Below, one piece after another: positions 24,453 to 33,870 of a stretch of DNA of 64,000 nt. Both the position numbers and the translations under genes were made by a program. The notes beneath the pieces were generated by a model that ran no database searches, was not told the DNA's origin, and saw only the letters and a program-made list of their open reading frames with translations. The stretch's first letter is position 1, and every line of letters starts with the position of its first letter. Source of the DNA: Candidatus Paralachnospira caecorum (GTDB lineage: Bacteria > Bacillota > Clostridia > Lachnospirales > Lachnospiraceae); the NCBI GenBank assembly GCA_904379015.1, contig CAJFHG010000001.1, positions 109,280 to 173,279 on the forward strand. The letters run 5' to 3'.

Positions 24453-27400
24453 CTATTCTCCTCTGTTTTTAACCTTTGCGATGTCAATCAGGGTCAGACC
24501 CTCTTCTCTGTTCTCAAGACTGGTCACAAGCGCTTTCGCCGTATCGATGGCCGTCAGGACATTCACGCCTGTCTCGATGGCATTTCTTCTGATAATAAAT
24601 CCGTCATGGCTTTTCGCGGCGCCCTGGTTGGGCGTATCGATGACCAGATCAATATCATGCTCCAGGATCAGATCCAGAAGGTTCGGCGACTCCTGCTCCA
24701 GCTTATTGATCTTGATCGCCTTCACACCGTTTTCATTGAGCACCCTGGCCGTGCTTCTGGTGGCATAGATCTTGTATCCGAGAGCCGCGAATCTCCGTCC
24801 GATCTCCACAGCCTCCAGCTTGTCTGCATCCTTCACCGTCATGATCATCTTCTTTGTCTTGGGAAGATCGATGCCGGCGCCCAGAAATGCTTTATAAAGC
24901 GCTTCATTGAAATGCTTCGCGATGCCAAGGCATTCACCTGTAGACTTCATCTCCGGTCCGAGTCCGATATCAGCGCCGCGGATCTTCTCAAAGGAGAAGA
25001 CCGGCATTTTAACCGCGATATAGTCTGCCTCGGGCTGCAGTCCCGGCTTATATCCCAGTTCTCTGATGGTGCTGCCGATGATCACCTGTGTCGCCAGCTT
25101 GACGATCGGAATGCCGGTCACCTTGCTGATGTAGGGAACGGTACGGCTGGAACGGGGATTGACCTCAATGACATACACCTCGTCATTACTCACGATAAAC
25201 TGAATATTGATCAGTCCCTTTACATGGAGCGCCTTTGCCAGACGCCTTGTATATTCCTCAATGACCCGTTCAATCTTATCCGACAGACTCTGAGCGGGAT
25301 AAACGGAAATGCTGTCGCCGGAATGGATGCCGGCGCGCTCGATGTGCTCCATGATGCCGGGGATCAGCACCTCTTCGCCGTCGCAGACCGCGTCCACCTC
25401 AATCTCTTTTCCCTGGAGATATTTGTCCACAAGGATCGGATGTTCCTGGGTGATCCGGTTGATCACGCCGATGAATTCTGTAATGTCCTGATCATTGATG
25501 GCGATCTGCATTCCCTGTCCGCCCAGCACATAGGAAGGACGCACCAGCACAGGATACCCCAGGTCATGAGCCGCCCGGATGGCTTCCTCACAGGTAAAGA
25601 CGGTATGTCCGGCCGGTCTCGGAATGCAGCACTCCTCCAGGATCTTGTCAAACCGCTCTCTGTCCTCTGCCGCGTCCACATCCTCGGCGGAAGTGCCCAG
25701 GATCGGCACACCCATCTTGATCAGCGCCTCCGTCAGCTTGATGGCCGTCTGGCCGCCGAACTGAACCACCGCGCCGTCCGGCTTCTCCAGCTCGACCACG
25801 TTTTCCACATCCTCCGGCGTCAGAGGTTCAAAATACAGCTTATCCGCGATGTCAAAGTCTGTACTGACTGTCTCGGGATTGTTGTTGATGATGATCGTCT
25901 CATATCCCGCCTCACTGAATGCCCAGGTACTGTGGACGGAACAGAAATCGAACTCAATCCCCTGTCCGATCCGGATCGGTCCTGATCCGAGCACCAGAAC
26001 CTTTTTCCTGGTCCGTTCCCCTGAAGCTTCATTTTCACTGCCGAAGCAGGAATAATAATAAGGAGTCTCCGCCGCGAATTCCGCCGCGCAGGTATCCACC
26101 ATCTTGAACGCCGCGTGAATTCCGTATTCGTTCCGCAGCATTTTGATCTCCCGTTCTGTTTTGCCGGTCAGCTGGCCGATCACCTTGTCGGGAAATTCGA
26201 TCCGCTTTGCCTCCGCAAGGAGTTCCTTCGTAAGCGGCTCGGACTGGAGCCGTCTTTCCATTTCCACCAGAATCGCGATCTTATCAATAAACCATTTGTC
26301 AATCTTTGTGATATCATGGATCAGGTCATAGGAAAATCCTCTGCGGAGCGCCTCCGCGATCACATAGATTCTCCTGTCGTCTACCCGGTGCAGGCGCGCC
26401 GTCAGCTCTTCATCTGTATCCGCGCTGAAATCCTCGCTGAGCAGACTGTCCACATGCTGCTCCAGAGAACGGATCGCCTTCATCAGGGCGCCCTCAAAGT
26501 TGGTGCAGATACTCATGACCTCGCCGGTCGCCTTCATCTGCGTCGTCAGAGTCCGCTTCGCGCTGATGAATTTGTCAAAGGGCAGACGGGGCAGCTTCAC
26601 CACGCAGTAATCCAGCATAGGTTCAAAGCTGGCATAGGTCTTTCCTGTAATGGCATTGGGAATCTCGTCCAGCGTATATCCCAGCGCGATCTTCGCCGCC
26701 ACCTTGGCGATGGGATATCCGGTCGCCTTGGAAGCCAGGGCCGAAGAACGGCTCACACGGGGATTGACTTCAATGACGCAGTATTCAAAGCTCTCCGGAT
26801 GGAGCGCGAACTGAACGTTGCAGCCTCCGGTGATCTTCAGCTCGTCGATGATATTGAGCGCCGCGCTCCTGAGCATCTGGTACTCCTTATCTCCCAGAGT
26901 CTGGGAAGGCGCGACAACGATGCTGTCTCCGGTATGAACGCCTACCGGGTCGATATTCTCCATGTTGCAGACGGTGATCACATTGCCGTTTCCGTCCCGC
27001 ATCACTTCATATTCAATTTCCTTCCAGCCCGCGATGCAGCGCTCCACCAGCACCTCGCCCACCCGGGAAAGGCGCAGCCCGTTCTGCAGGATCTCGACCA
27101 GCTCCTCCTCATTGGACGCGATGCCGCCGCCGCTGCCGCCCAGCGTATAGGCCGGCCGGAGGACCACAGGATATCCGATCTGATTGGCAAACTCAATGCC
27201 TGCCTGTACATCATGGACCACCAGAGAAGGCGCGCAGGGTTCGCCGATCTTCTCCATGGTATCTTTAAATTCCTGACGGTCCTCAGCCTTCTTAATGGTC
27301 TCCGGCGTCGTGCCGATCAGTCTGACATTGTGCTTCTCCAGGAATCCGGAATCAGCCAGCTCCATGGCAAGGTTCAGTCCTGCCTGCCCGCCCATGGTCG

Positions 27401-27662
27401 GAAGCACACTGTCCGGCTTTTCCTTCTCGATCAGCTTTTCCAGCACGGGAACTGTCAGCGGCTCGATATACACCTCATCTACAATATCCTTGTCCGTCAT
27501 AATGGTGGCCGGGTTGGAATTCAGAAGGACTACCTCAATGCCCTCCTCTTTCAGAGAACGGCACGCCTGAGTACCCGAATAGTCAAATTCTGCCGCCTGG
27601 CCGATTACGATCGGTCCGGAACCAATTACCAGTACTTTTTTAATATCAGGATTCTTAGGCAT
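24453..27662 (-). CDS. carB: Carbamoyl-phosphate synthase large subunit
   Basis: 1069 residues, full length. Two homologous ATP-grasp halves each begin with a VLVIGSGPIVIGQ/VLVLGSGPIRIGQ loop; VEVNPRVSRSSALASKATGYPIA (first half) and VEVNPRSSRTVPY-type (second) are conserved; the C-terminal MGS-like allosteric domain follows. Makes carbamoyl phosphate for pyrimidines and arginine. carA stop and carB start overlap (TAATG). Confidence 0.97.
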   Translation of the reverse strand: MPKNPDIKKVLVIGSGPIVIGQAAEFDYSGTQACRSLKEEGIEVVLLNSNPATIMTDKDIVDEVYIEPLTVPVLEKLIEKEKPDSVLPTMGGQAGLNLAMELADSGFLEKHNVRLIGTTPETIKKAEDRQEFKDTMEKIGEPCAPSLVVHDVQAGIEFANQIGYPVVLRPAYTLGGSGGGIASNEEELVEILQNGLRLSRVGEVLVERCIAGWKEIEYEVMRDGNGNVITVCNMENIDPVGVHTGDSIVVAPSQTLGDKEYQMLRSAALNIIDELKITGGCNVQFALHPESFEYCVIEVNPRVSRSSALASKATGYPIAKVAAKIALGYTLDEIPNAITGKTYASFEPMLDYCVVKLPRLPFDKFISAKRTLTTQMKATGEVMSICTNFEGALMKAIRSLEQHVDSLLSEDFSADTDEELTARLHRVDDRRIYVIAEALRRGFSYDLIHDITKIDKWFIDKIAILVEMERRLQSEPLTKELLAEAKRIEFPDKVIGQLTGKTEREIKMLRNEYGIHAAFKMVDTCAAEFAAETPYYYSCFGSENEASGERTRKKVLVLGSGPIRIGQGIEFDFCSVHSTWAFSEAGYETIIINNNPETVSTDFDIADKLYFEPLTPEDVENVVELEKPDGAVVQFGGQTAIKLTEALIKMGVPILGTSAEDVDAAEDRERFDKILEECCIPRPAGHTVFTCEEAIRAAHDLGYPVLVRPSYVLGGQGMQIAINDQDITEFIGVINRITQEHPILVDKYLQGKEIEVDAVCDGEEVLIPGIMEHIERAGIHSGDSISVYPAQSLSDKIERVIEEYTRRLAKALHVKGLINIQFIVSNDEVYVIEVNPRSSRTVPYISKVTGIPIVKLATQVIIGSTIRELGYKPGLQPEADYIAVKMPVFSFEKIRGADIGLGPEMKSTGECLGIAKHFNEALYKAFLGAGIDLPKTKKMIMTVKDADKLEAVEIGRRFAALGYKIYATRSTARVLNENGVKAIKINKLEQESPNLLDLILEHDIDLVIDTPNQGAAKSHDGFIIRRNAIETGVNVLTAIDTAKALVTSLENREEGLTLIDIAKVKNRGE

Positions 27663-28735
27663 TATCTGGCCACCTCCATCATCTTAATAAATCTGTCAAA
27701 CAGGTACGCGGAATCTCTCGGTCCCGGGCTCGCCTCCGGATGGAACTGAACCGTAAAAATATTTTTTCCCGTATAGGAAAGTCCCTCATTTGTCCGGTCG
27801 TTCACATTCATAAAAGCAGGAACCGCGATCTTTTCATCCAGAGAATCCGTGTCCACCACATAGCCGTGATTCTGGGATGAAATATAGACACGGCCCGTCG
27901 CCAGATCCTTCACCGGATGATTGCCGCCTCTGTGTCCGTATTTCATTTTATAAGTATCCCCGCCGGTCGCCAGCGCCATCAGCTGATGTCCCAGACAGAT
28001 GGCGAAAATGGGAATATCCGTCTCATAGAGCTTTTTTACCTCTTCGATGATCTCCACGCATTCTTTGGGATCTCCCGGTCCGTTGGAAAGCATGATGCCG
28101 TCAGGGGCGTCCGCGATGATCTCCGCCGCCTTTGTATCAGCAGGATATACGGTCACCTGGCATCCTCTCTGATTCAGAGAACGGGCAATGTTTCTCTTGG
28201 CGCCGAAATCCAGAAGCGCCACCTTATGCCCGCTGCCCGGAAGTACATATTTTTCTTTGCAGGTAACTTTTTTCACCACGCCTCTGGGGGAATATTCCCT
28301 GATCTTCGGCAGGACTTCTTCCAGACAGAAATGTTCGTTTGTGGTGATCATGCCGTTCATAGTGCCTTTCTCCCGGAGGATCTTTGTCAGCGCTCTTGTG
28401 TCAACTCCCGCAATTCCAGGAATGTCATAGCGCTCCAGAAACTGCTGGATCGTCTCCTCGCTCCTGAAATTGCTCGGCATTCTGGAAAGCTCGCGCACGA
28501 TATAGCCGTCGGGCCACGGCCTTTCCGATTCCATATCTTCATGGCAGATGCCATAATTTCCAATTAAAGGGTATGTCATGACGACCGCCTGACCGGCGTA
28601 AGAAGGGTCTGTCAGAACTTCCAGATAACCTGTCATTGATGTGTTGAAGACAATTTCGCTGATCACTTCTTTTACCGAACCGATACTGGTGCCGGAAAAA
28701 ACAGTTCCATCTTCCAATATTAGAAAAGCTCTCAT
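27662..28735 (-). CDS. carA: Carbamoyl-phosphate synthase small (glutaminase) subunit
   Basis: 357 residues. N-terminal CPSase domain MRAFLILEDGTVFSG; C-terminal class I glutamine amidotransferase with the nucleophile in FAICLGHQLMALA and the His/Glu pair in FHPEASPGP. Start at 28735 (AAAGGAAC upstream); the frame reaches 28804 but overlaps the promoter. Leads carAB. No PyrR-type attenuator was recognised in the short leader. Confidence 0.96.
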   Translation of the reverse strand: MRAFLILEDGTVFSGTSIGSVKEVISEIVFNTSMTGYLEVLTDPSYAGQAVVMTYPLIGNYGICHEDMESERPWPDGYIVRELSRMPSNFRSEETIQQFLERYDIPGIAGVDTRALTKILREKGTMNGMITTNEHFCLEEVLPKIREYSPRGVVKKVTCKEKYVLPGSGHKVALLDFGAKRNIARSLNQRGCQVTVYPADTKAAEIIADAPDGIMLSNGPGDPKECVEIIEEVKKLYETDIPIFAICLGHQLMALATGGDTYKMKYGHRGGNHPVKDLATGRVYISSQNHGYVVDTDSLDEKIAVPAFMNVNDRTNEGLSYTGKNIFTVQFHPEASPGPRDSAYLFDRFIKMMEVAR

Positions 28736-28813
28736 CTGTCCACTGTTCCTTTCGTAGTCCTGCAAAATGCGCGGAGACCGCGCATTCATCCAACTTTTGC
28801 TCAAATTGTAAAA

Positions 28814-28842
28814 ATTCTACCACAATGCGGCTGACATTTCAA
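28814..28842 (-). promoter_or_regulatory. Promoter of carAB
   Basis: TTGAAA (28842-28837), 17-bp spacer, TAGAAT (28819-28814), about 80 bp before carA. Confidence 0.7.
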
Positions 28843-28934
28843 CCCCTTTGAAAGAGGATTTTTCTTTTCCTATCATATCACCAATCCCGGTGTTTTTCCA
28901 TATACTAATATAAACAAAACTGCGGAGTTTTTTC

Positions 28935-30191
28935 ATGAACCAGCTGAAAATCATGCAGAATGACGCGTCCGACACCGGAAAGCTCATGATCAGCGTCACT
29001 TCCTCCCTCAACAATTTTCCCATAAGCGGAGCCACTGTAAACATTTCCCTGACCGGAGGAGACGGCCAGATCCTGGAACAGCTGAACACCGACACCTCCG
29101 GCCAGACAGAAGAAATCACCCTGGGCACCCCTCCGCTGGAATACAGTATGAATCCCGGAGAACCCAGGCCTTATTCGGAATTCAGCATCACCGTAACAGC
29201 TCCCGGCTATGAGCCCCAGACCGTCGACGGCACAGAAGTGCTGCCGGAAGCAACGGCCCTTCAGAACATACGGCTGCGTCCCTTAGATGAGGGGGAGGCG
29301 CCAACCATTATGATTCCCGATCATACGCTTTACGGCGAATATCCGCCCAAGATCGCGGAGGCGGAAGTAAAACCCATTTCCGACAGCGGAAGCATTGTTT
29401 TAAGCCGTGTCGTCGTGCCGGAAATCATCGTCGTACACGATGGTACGATCAATGACAGCTCCGCCCCCAATTATTACGTTCCCTACAAAGATTACATCAA
29501 AAACGTGGCCTCCAGCGAAATTTACGCCAACTGGCCGGAAAGCACCATCGTCGCCAATGTACTGGCCATCATGTCCTTCACCATGAACCGCGTTTACACC
29601 GAGTGGTACAGGAACAAAGGATTTGATTTTACCATCACCTCTTCCACCGCCTACGACCATAAATGGATCTATGGCCGCAATATTTTTGAAAGCATCTCTG
29701 TGGTAGTGGACGACATTTTTACCAATTATCTGTCGCGTCCCGATGTCAAACAGCCGATCCTGACCCAGTACTGTGACGGAAAGCGGGTGTCCTGCCCGGG
29801 ATGGATGACCCAGTGGGGTTCTAAAAGTCTTGGAGACCAGGGGTATTCTCCCATTGAGATCCTCCGCTACTATTACGGACAGGATATGTACATCAATTCA
29901 GCTGAACAGATTTCGGGCATTCCCGCTTCCTGGCCGGGAGAAAATCTGACCATCGGATCCACCGGTCCAAAGGTCCGCCAGATGCAGGAGCAGTTAAACA
30001 CCATTGCCAGCATCTATACCGCCATTCCCTCTCTGACTCCCGACGGGATCTACGGAGAAGCCACCAAAAATTCTGTAGAAACATTCCAGTCTGTATTCGG
30101 CCTGCCTCAGACAGGCGTTGTGGACTTCCGGACCTGGTATAAAATTTCTGAAATCTATGTGGGCGTCAGCCGGATCGCCGAACTGAATTAG
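28935..30191 (+). CDS. SleC-like protein: SpoIID-type domain plus peptidoglycan-binding domain
   Basis: 418 residues in three parts. About 15-115: beta-rich carboxypeptidase-regulatory-like domain (ISGATVNISLTGGDG, ITVTAPGYEPQTVDG). About 155-335: a SpoIID/LytB-like domain (VPYKDYIKNVASSEIYANWP, with the Glu expected for lytic transglycosylases; NRVYTEWYRNKGFDFTITSS; WMTQWGSKSLGDQGYSPIEI). About 345-410: peptidoglycan-binding domain (GSTGPKVRQMQEQLN ... DGIYGEATKNSVETFQ). This combination matches clostridial spore-cortex-lytic proteins of the SleC type (established family). No signal peptide is visible, which fits packaging in the spore from the mother cell. Exact role is inferred. Confidence 0.8.
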   Translation: MNQLKIMQNDASDTGKLMISVTSSLNNFPISGATVNISLTGGDGQILEQLNTDTSGQTEEITLGTPPLEYSMNPGEPRPYSEFSITVTAPGYEPQTVDGTEVLPEATALQNIRLRPLDEGEAPTIMIPDHTLYGEYPPKIAEAEVKPISDSGSIVLSRVVVPEIIVVHDGTINDSSAPNYYVPYKDYIKNVASSEIYANWPESTIVANVLAIMSFTMNRVYTEWYRNKGFDFTITSSTAYDHKWIYGRNIFESISVVVDDIFTNYLSRPDVKQPILTQYCDGKRVSCPGWMTQWGSKSLGDQGYSPIEILRYYYGQDMYINSAEQISGIPASWPGENLTIGSTGPKVRQMQEQLNTIASIYTAIPSLTPDGIYGEATKNSVETFQSVFGLPQTGVVDFRTWYKISEIYVGVSRIAELN

Positions 30192-30210
30192 AACCCCCGG
30201 AAATGATCGG

Positions 30211-30262
30211 CGGCTTTTCTGTCATGGGAAAGTGAAGGCTTTCCTGTGACATGAAAAACCGG
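30211..30262 (+). terminator. Possible terminator after the SleC-like gene
   Basis: Long imperfect hairpin: CGGCTTTTCTGTCATGGGAAAG against CTTTCCTGTGACATGAAAAACCGG. No strong T run follows, so its role is uncertain. Confidence 0.4.
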
Positions 30263-30304
30263 AGCTTCCGAATAATAAATTCTTGAATTCGTATATTTTC
30301 CATC

Positions 30305-30332
30305 TTTACATTTCCAGAAATTGTGCTATAAT
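30305..30332 (+). promoter_or_regulatory. Promoter of tRNA-Ala
   Basis: TTTACA (30305-30310), 16-bp spacer, TATAAT (30327-30332), 12 bp before the tRNA. Confidence 0.65.
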
Positions 30333-30344
30333 GGAATCTGTTGC

Positions 30345-30417
30345 GGGGCATTAGCGCAGTTGGGAGCGCGCAACATTCGCATTGTTGAGGCCAGGGGTTC
30401 GAATCCCCTATGCTCCA
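30345..30417 (+). tRNA. tRNA-Ala (CGC)
   Basis: 73 nt: acceptor GGGGCAT/ATGCTCC, discriminator A, anticodon arm CAACA-TTCGCAT-TGTTG (anticodon CGC), T loop GTTCGAATC. Isolated gene with its own promoter. Confidence 0.95.
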
Positions 30418-30532
30418 TTTTTACACCAGTCCTGGGAAGGGTGCGGTCTTTGGCTGTATTGCCGGTGTCCGGTCTCACACTGATCTATCCCGGGAACACG
30501 CGGCAGCTGGTGTAAATATAAGCTCGTATTTT

Positions 30533-30556
30533 AAGGCAGTCTGTAAAGACTGCCTT
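30533..30556. terminator. Hairpin between tRNA-Ala and phoR
   Basis: AAGGCAGTC-TGTAAA-GACTGCCTT, followed on the plus strand by GTTTATTTTC; lies 3 bp beyond the phoR stop. Probably ends the plus-strand transcript and may serve phoR too. Confidence 0.65.
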
Positions 30557-30558
30557 GT

Positions 30559-31962
30559 TTATTTTCTTTCCTGGATCACCGGAAGCCGCACTGTGAAAGT
30601 GGTCCCCACATCCACCTGACTTTCCAGATGAATATTGCCGCCGTAATAATTGACAATATGCTTGACGATGGAAAGACCCAGTCCGGTCCCTCCCATTTTT
30701 TTGCTGCGTCCCTTGTCAACCCGGTAAAACCGTTCAAAAACCCTTCTCTGCGCTTCTCTGGGTATTCCGACGCCTGTATCGCTGACCATCAGGATCATAT
30801 CCTCCTGGTCAGAAATAATGGACAGATGCACCGATCCCTCCGGCTTATTATATTTGATCGCATTGACCATCAGGTTGTTGATCAGCTCCCGCATCTGCTG
30901 AAGATTTGCCCGTATGGTCAGCGGCTTGCATTCCGTATATACCTTCACGCCGTAATCACGGGCCATCGGTTCCAGGCTTTTCAGAATATCCTCCACAAGA
31001 GGATAAATCTGGATCGTAGACATCTCAACCTCCACGTCCTTTGTCTCCAGTTTGGAAATCATCAGGATGTCATTGATCAGATTGGTCATATGATCCGTCT
31101 CTTTTTCGATCCTGGAAAGGAAATCCTTCTGTACCTCTTCCTTCGTCACCAGACCGCTCTCCAGAAGCTCTGTATACCCTTTGATGGACGTGATGGGCGT
31201 CTTCAGTTCATGGGAGGCATTGGAGAAAAATTCCTGCCGGATGATCCGCTCCAGCTCCAGCTTCTTCACATAAGTGCCGATCTCAGCCGACATCTGGTTC
31301 ACAGCGTCTATGATCACATTCAGTTCTTCGTATTTATAATTTTTCATAAAGATCTCCGGCTCGCCCTTATCTACCTTTCTGAGCTCCCCGGCAATCTCAT
31401 TCAGCGGCGTTGTCACGGATCCTGCAAATCTCACCGCAAAATAAAATGAAGCAGCCAGCGCCACCGCGCATCCAATGAGCACCGCAGGGATCAGCATTCT
31501 CAGATACGTGTACATTCCCTCGTAGGGGACGGCCAGACGCAGCACATAATCTCCGTTTTCTGAATGGATCGCCGCGTACAGCATGTTTTTGTGAATGGTT
31601 TCTGAATAACGCTCCGCATAACCGGCCTGTCCCTTCAGAGCCTCCTGAACCTCTTCCCGGTCCATATGATTTTCCATACTGTCCGTATCCTGTACGCCGC
31701 TGTCGGCCAGAACCGTTCCATCCTGGGCGAGGATCGTGATCCGGCTGTTCTGATTGCCCTGTATGCCGCAGATTTCACTGACCTGCTGCTCCACGTCTCC
31801 ATTATAATCCAGCATATGATCCATCATATATAGTCTGTCCACAAGGATCTCCTGGGTCTGCTCCAGACTTCTGTTGCTGATGATCACGCAGAAAACCGTG
31901 CTGCTGACCGCCAGGGCCAGCAGAATGATCCATACAAATCTCCAAAAAATTGCTTTTTTCAA
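30559..31962 (-). CDS. phoR: Sensor histidine kinase, PhoR type
   Basis: 467 residues: N-terminal membrane segment, extracytoplasmic sensor region (about 30-145), second membrane segment, HAMP-like linker, HisKA with the phospho-acceptor His in FFSNASHELKTPITSIKGY, and HATPase with NLMVNAIKYNKPEG, DTGVGIP and GGTGLGLSIVKHIVNYYGG. Overlaps phoP by ATGA. Next to pst genes with PhoP-box-like repeats, so phosphate sensing is the likely role. Confidence 0.9.
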   Translation of the reverse strand: MKKAIFWRFVWIILLALAVSSTVFCVIISNRSLEQTQEILVDRLYMMDHMLDYNGDVEQQVSEICGIQGNQNSRITILAQDGTVLADSGVQDTDSMENHMDREEVQEALKGQAGYAERYSETIHKNMLYAAIHSENGDYVLRLAVPYEGMYTYLRMLIPAVLIGCAVALAASFYFAVRFAGSVTTPLNEIAGELRKVDKGEPEIFMKNYKYEELNVIIDAVNQMSAEIGTYVKKLELERIIRQEFFSNASHELKTPITSIKGYTELLESGLVTKEEVQKDFLSRIEKETDHMTNLINDILMISKLETKDVEVEMSTIQIYPLVEDILKSLEPMARDYGVKVYTECKPLTIRANLQQMRELINNLMVNAIKYNKPEGSVHLSIISDQEDMILMVSDTGVGIPREAQRRVFERFYRVDKGRSKKMGGTGLGLSIVKHIVNYYGGNIHLESQVDVGTTFTVRLPVIQERK

Positions 31963-32657
31963 TCTTCCTTCTCCTGACTGTAAAAGCGATATCCCACTCC
32001 CCTGACCGTCTTGATCATCTCCGTGCCGCTTTCGCCCAGTTTCTGTCTCAGACTGCGCACATGCATATCCAGAGTGCGGGATTCTCCTTCATACTCATAC
32101 CCCCAGATCTGATTGAGGATCTGCTCCCTCGTCACCACTCTGGTCTTATTTTCCACCAGATATTTCAGCAGCTCATATTCCTTCAGAGTCAGATGCAGAA
32201 GCTCTCCGTTTAAAAAGACCTCTCTCGTCTCCGGACAGATGAGGAGATTCCCCTCCTTCAGGCTTCCGGCCAGCTGCTGCTCCTTGGCGCTTTCCCGGCG
32301 AAGCTGAGAGCGGACCCTGGCCGCCAGCTCCAGTACACTGAAAGGCTTCGTCATATAGTCATCCGCGCCTCTGTCGAGACCGATCACCTTATCAAACTCC
32401 TTGTCCTTGGCCGTCAGCACAATGATCGGGATCCGGCTCACCTGGGGATTTTTCCTGATTTCCTCAATGGCCTGCAGCCCGTCCATGCCAGGCAGCATCA
32501 GATCAAAAATAGCCAGAGCCGGCCGGTCCTTCGCAATATTCTCCAGCGCGGGCTCCGCCGCCTCAAAGGCCGTCACCTGATACCCGTAGCTCGACAGAGC
32601 CGCCTGAATCAGTTCCCTGATATTTTCATCGTCTTCAATGACGTAAATAAGTTCCAT
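31959..32657 (-). CDS. phoP: Response regulator, PhoP/OmpR type
   Basis: 232 residues: receiver domain with acidic EDDEN, phosphorylated Asp in LAIFDLMLPGMDG, K in VLTAKDKEFD; C-terminal winged helix (LTLKEYELLKYLVENKTRVV ... RTLDMHVRSLRQKLG). Start at 32657 with CAGGAGGA upstream. Partner of PhoR and presumed binder of the TTTACG/TTTACA repeats upstream of pstS and pstC. Confidence 0.92.
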   Translation of the reverse strand: MELIYVIEDDENIRELIQAALSSYGYQVTAFEAAEPALENIAKDRPALAIFDLMLPGMDGLQAIEEIRKNPQVSRIPIIVLTAKDKEFDKVIGLDRGADDYMTKPFSVLELAARVRSQLRRESAKEQQLAGSLKEGNLLICPETREVFLNGELLHLTLKEYELLKYLVENKTRVVTREQILNQIWGYEYEGESRTLDMHVRSLRQKLGESGTEMIKTVRGVGYRFYSQEKED

Positions 32658-32704
32658 ACATTCCTCCTGAGTCCGGGGCATAAAAATTCCCCAATTCGCA
32701 CATT

Positions 32705-32731
32705 AGGGTGAACAGGAATCCTGTTCACCCT
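32705..32731. repeat. 12-bp inverted repeat between pstS and phoP
   Basis: AGGGTGAACAGG-AAT-CCTGTTCACCCT. No T run on the minus strand, so it may be an mRNA-stabilising hairpin at the pstS 3' end or a partial terminator rather than a strong stop. Confidence 0.6.
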
Positions 32732-32786
32732 CTTAGTGTAAATCATTTTCAGTTTCTTGTAAACTGAATCCTTATTTCGCTTTTCC

Positions 32787-33707
32787 TTAATCGGGAAGAA
32801 TCAGGCCTGCCTCCTGGATCACTGCCGCGCCTTCATCGCTCTCGATGTAAGCAAACCATGCCTGAACCAGATCACTCTGCTCGGAAATCTCACCCTTTGT
32901 CGCCATTACGAAAGGACGGCTCAGAATGTATGTACCAGCTTTGATGTTCTCTTCAGTTGCCTCAACTCCGTCAAGAGATACAGCCTTTACGCTGTCATCC
33001 ACTACGTCGAGAGATACATATCCGATCGCGCCGGGTGTCGCCGCAACCCTTGCCATAACCGCGCCGGTGCTGTCCAGCTCGGAAGAGTATGCGCACTGAT
33101 CTTCGATCGCGAGCAGCTCCTCGAAAGCAGATCTTGTACCGGAACCGGACTCTCTGCCGATCACAACGATGGGAGTGTCAGAACCGCCCAGCTCGCTCCA
33201 GTTTGTAACCTGGCCTGTGTAGATCTGAACCAGCTGATCCTGTGTCAGATCCGCAACTTCATTGGCAGGATCCACAACCACCGCAATACCGTCGATTGCC
33301 ACGATATTCTCAACGATTCCGTTTGCCTTCTCTTCATCTGTCAGCGCTCTGGAAGCATTGCCGATATCAACTGTGCCGGCTGTTACAGCCTCGATGCCGG
33401 CGCCGGATCCTACGAACTCAGAGTTTACCTGCACATCAGGATTTGCCTCTCTGAACGCTTCAGAAAGTGCTGTTACCATTTCTTCCATGGAAGTAGATCC
33501 GCTCATGGAAATTGTACCGCTCAGGTCGCCGGCTGCCGCTGTTGTGTCCTCAGCTGCAGTTGTATCGTCGGCTGCTGCCGTTGTGTCCTCTGCCGCAGCT
33601 GTTGTGTCCTCAGCTGCTGCTGTTGTTTCGTCTGAGCTGCTTCCGCAGGCTGCCATGGACAATACCATCATACCTGCCAGTACAGCGGCTAAAAATCTTT
33701 TTTTCAT
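32787..33707 (-). CDS. pstS: Phosphate ABC transporter substrate-binding lipoprotein PstS
   Basis: 306 residues. Lipoprotein signal ending SMAACG, then an unusual linker (about residues 25-62) built from repeats of TTAAAED-type heptads, then the PBP-fold phosphate-binding domain with ISMSGSTSMEEMVTALSEAF, GSGAGIEAVTAGTVDIGNASR and IGRESGSGTRSAFEELL, the phosphate-contact segments. Transcribed separately from pstCAB-phoU under its own PhoP-box-like region. The linker length could vary between strains because the DNA is tandemly repeated. Confidence 0.93.
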   Translation of the reverse strand: MKKRFLAAVLAGMMVLSMAACGSSSDETTAAAEDTTAAAEDTTAAADDTTAAEDTTAAAGDLSGTISMSGSTSMEEMVTALSEAFREANPDVQVNSEFVGSGAGIEAVTAGTVDIGNASRALTDEEKANGIVENIVAIDGIAVVVDPANEVADLTQDQLVQIYTGQVTNWSELGGSDTPIVVIGRESGSGTRSAFEELLAIEDQCAYSSELDSTGAVMARVAATPGAIGYVSLDVVDDSVKAVSLDGVEATEENIKAGTYILSRPFVMATKGEISEQSDLVQAWFAYIESDEGAAVIQEAGLILPD

Positions 33708-33798
33708 CTTCTTACTCTCCTTTTTGCTTCGTTTTTCGTCTTTTTGCTTTTATTGTTTCCGGGGCTTCCCTCGGAACAACCACAGTTTAGCACTGCTC

Positions 33799-33870
33799 AT
33801 TATGACAAACCATCACAGTTTTCCGTAATTTCTGTAAAGTTTATGTAAAGCAGTCTGTAGTTTCTGTAAT
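33799..33870 (-). promoter_or_regulatory. PhoP-box-like promoter of pstS
   Basis: On the minus strand, TTTACA/TTACGG-like hexamers begin (plus coordinates) at 33824, 33833, 33844 and, more weakly, 33856 and 33865, about 10 bp apart, upstream of CATAAT (33804-33799). This resembles the direct-repeat PhoP box of Firmicutes. Confidence 0.7.
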
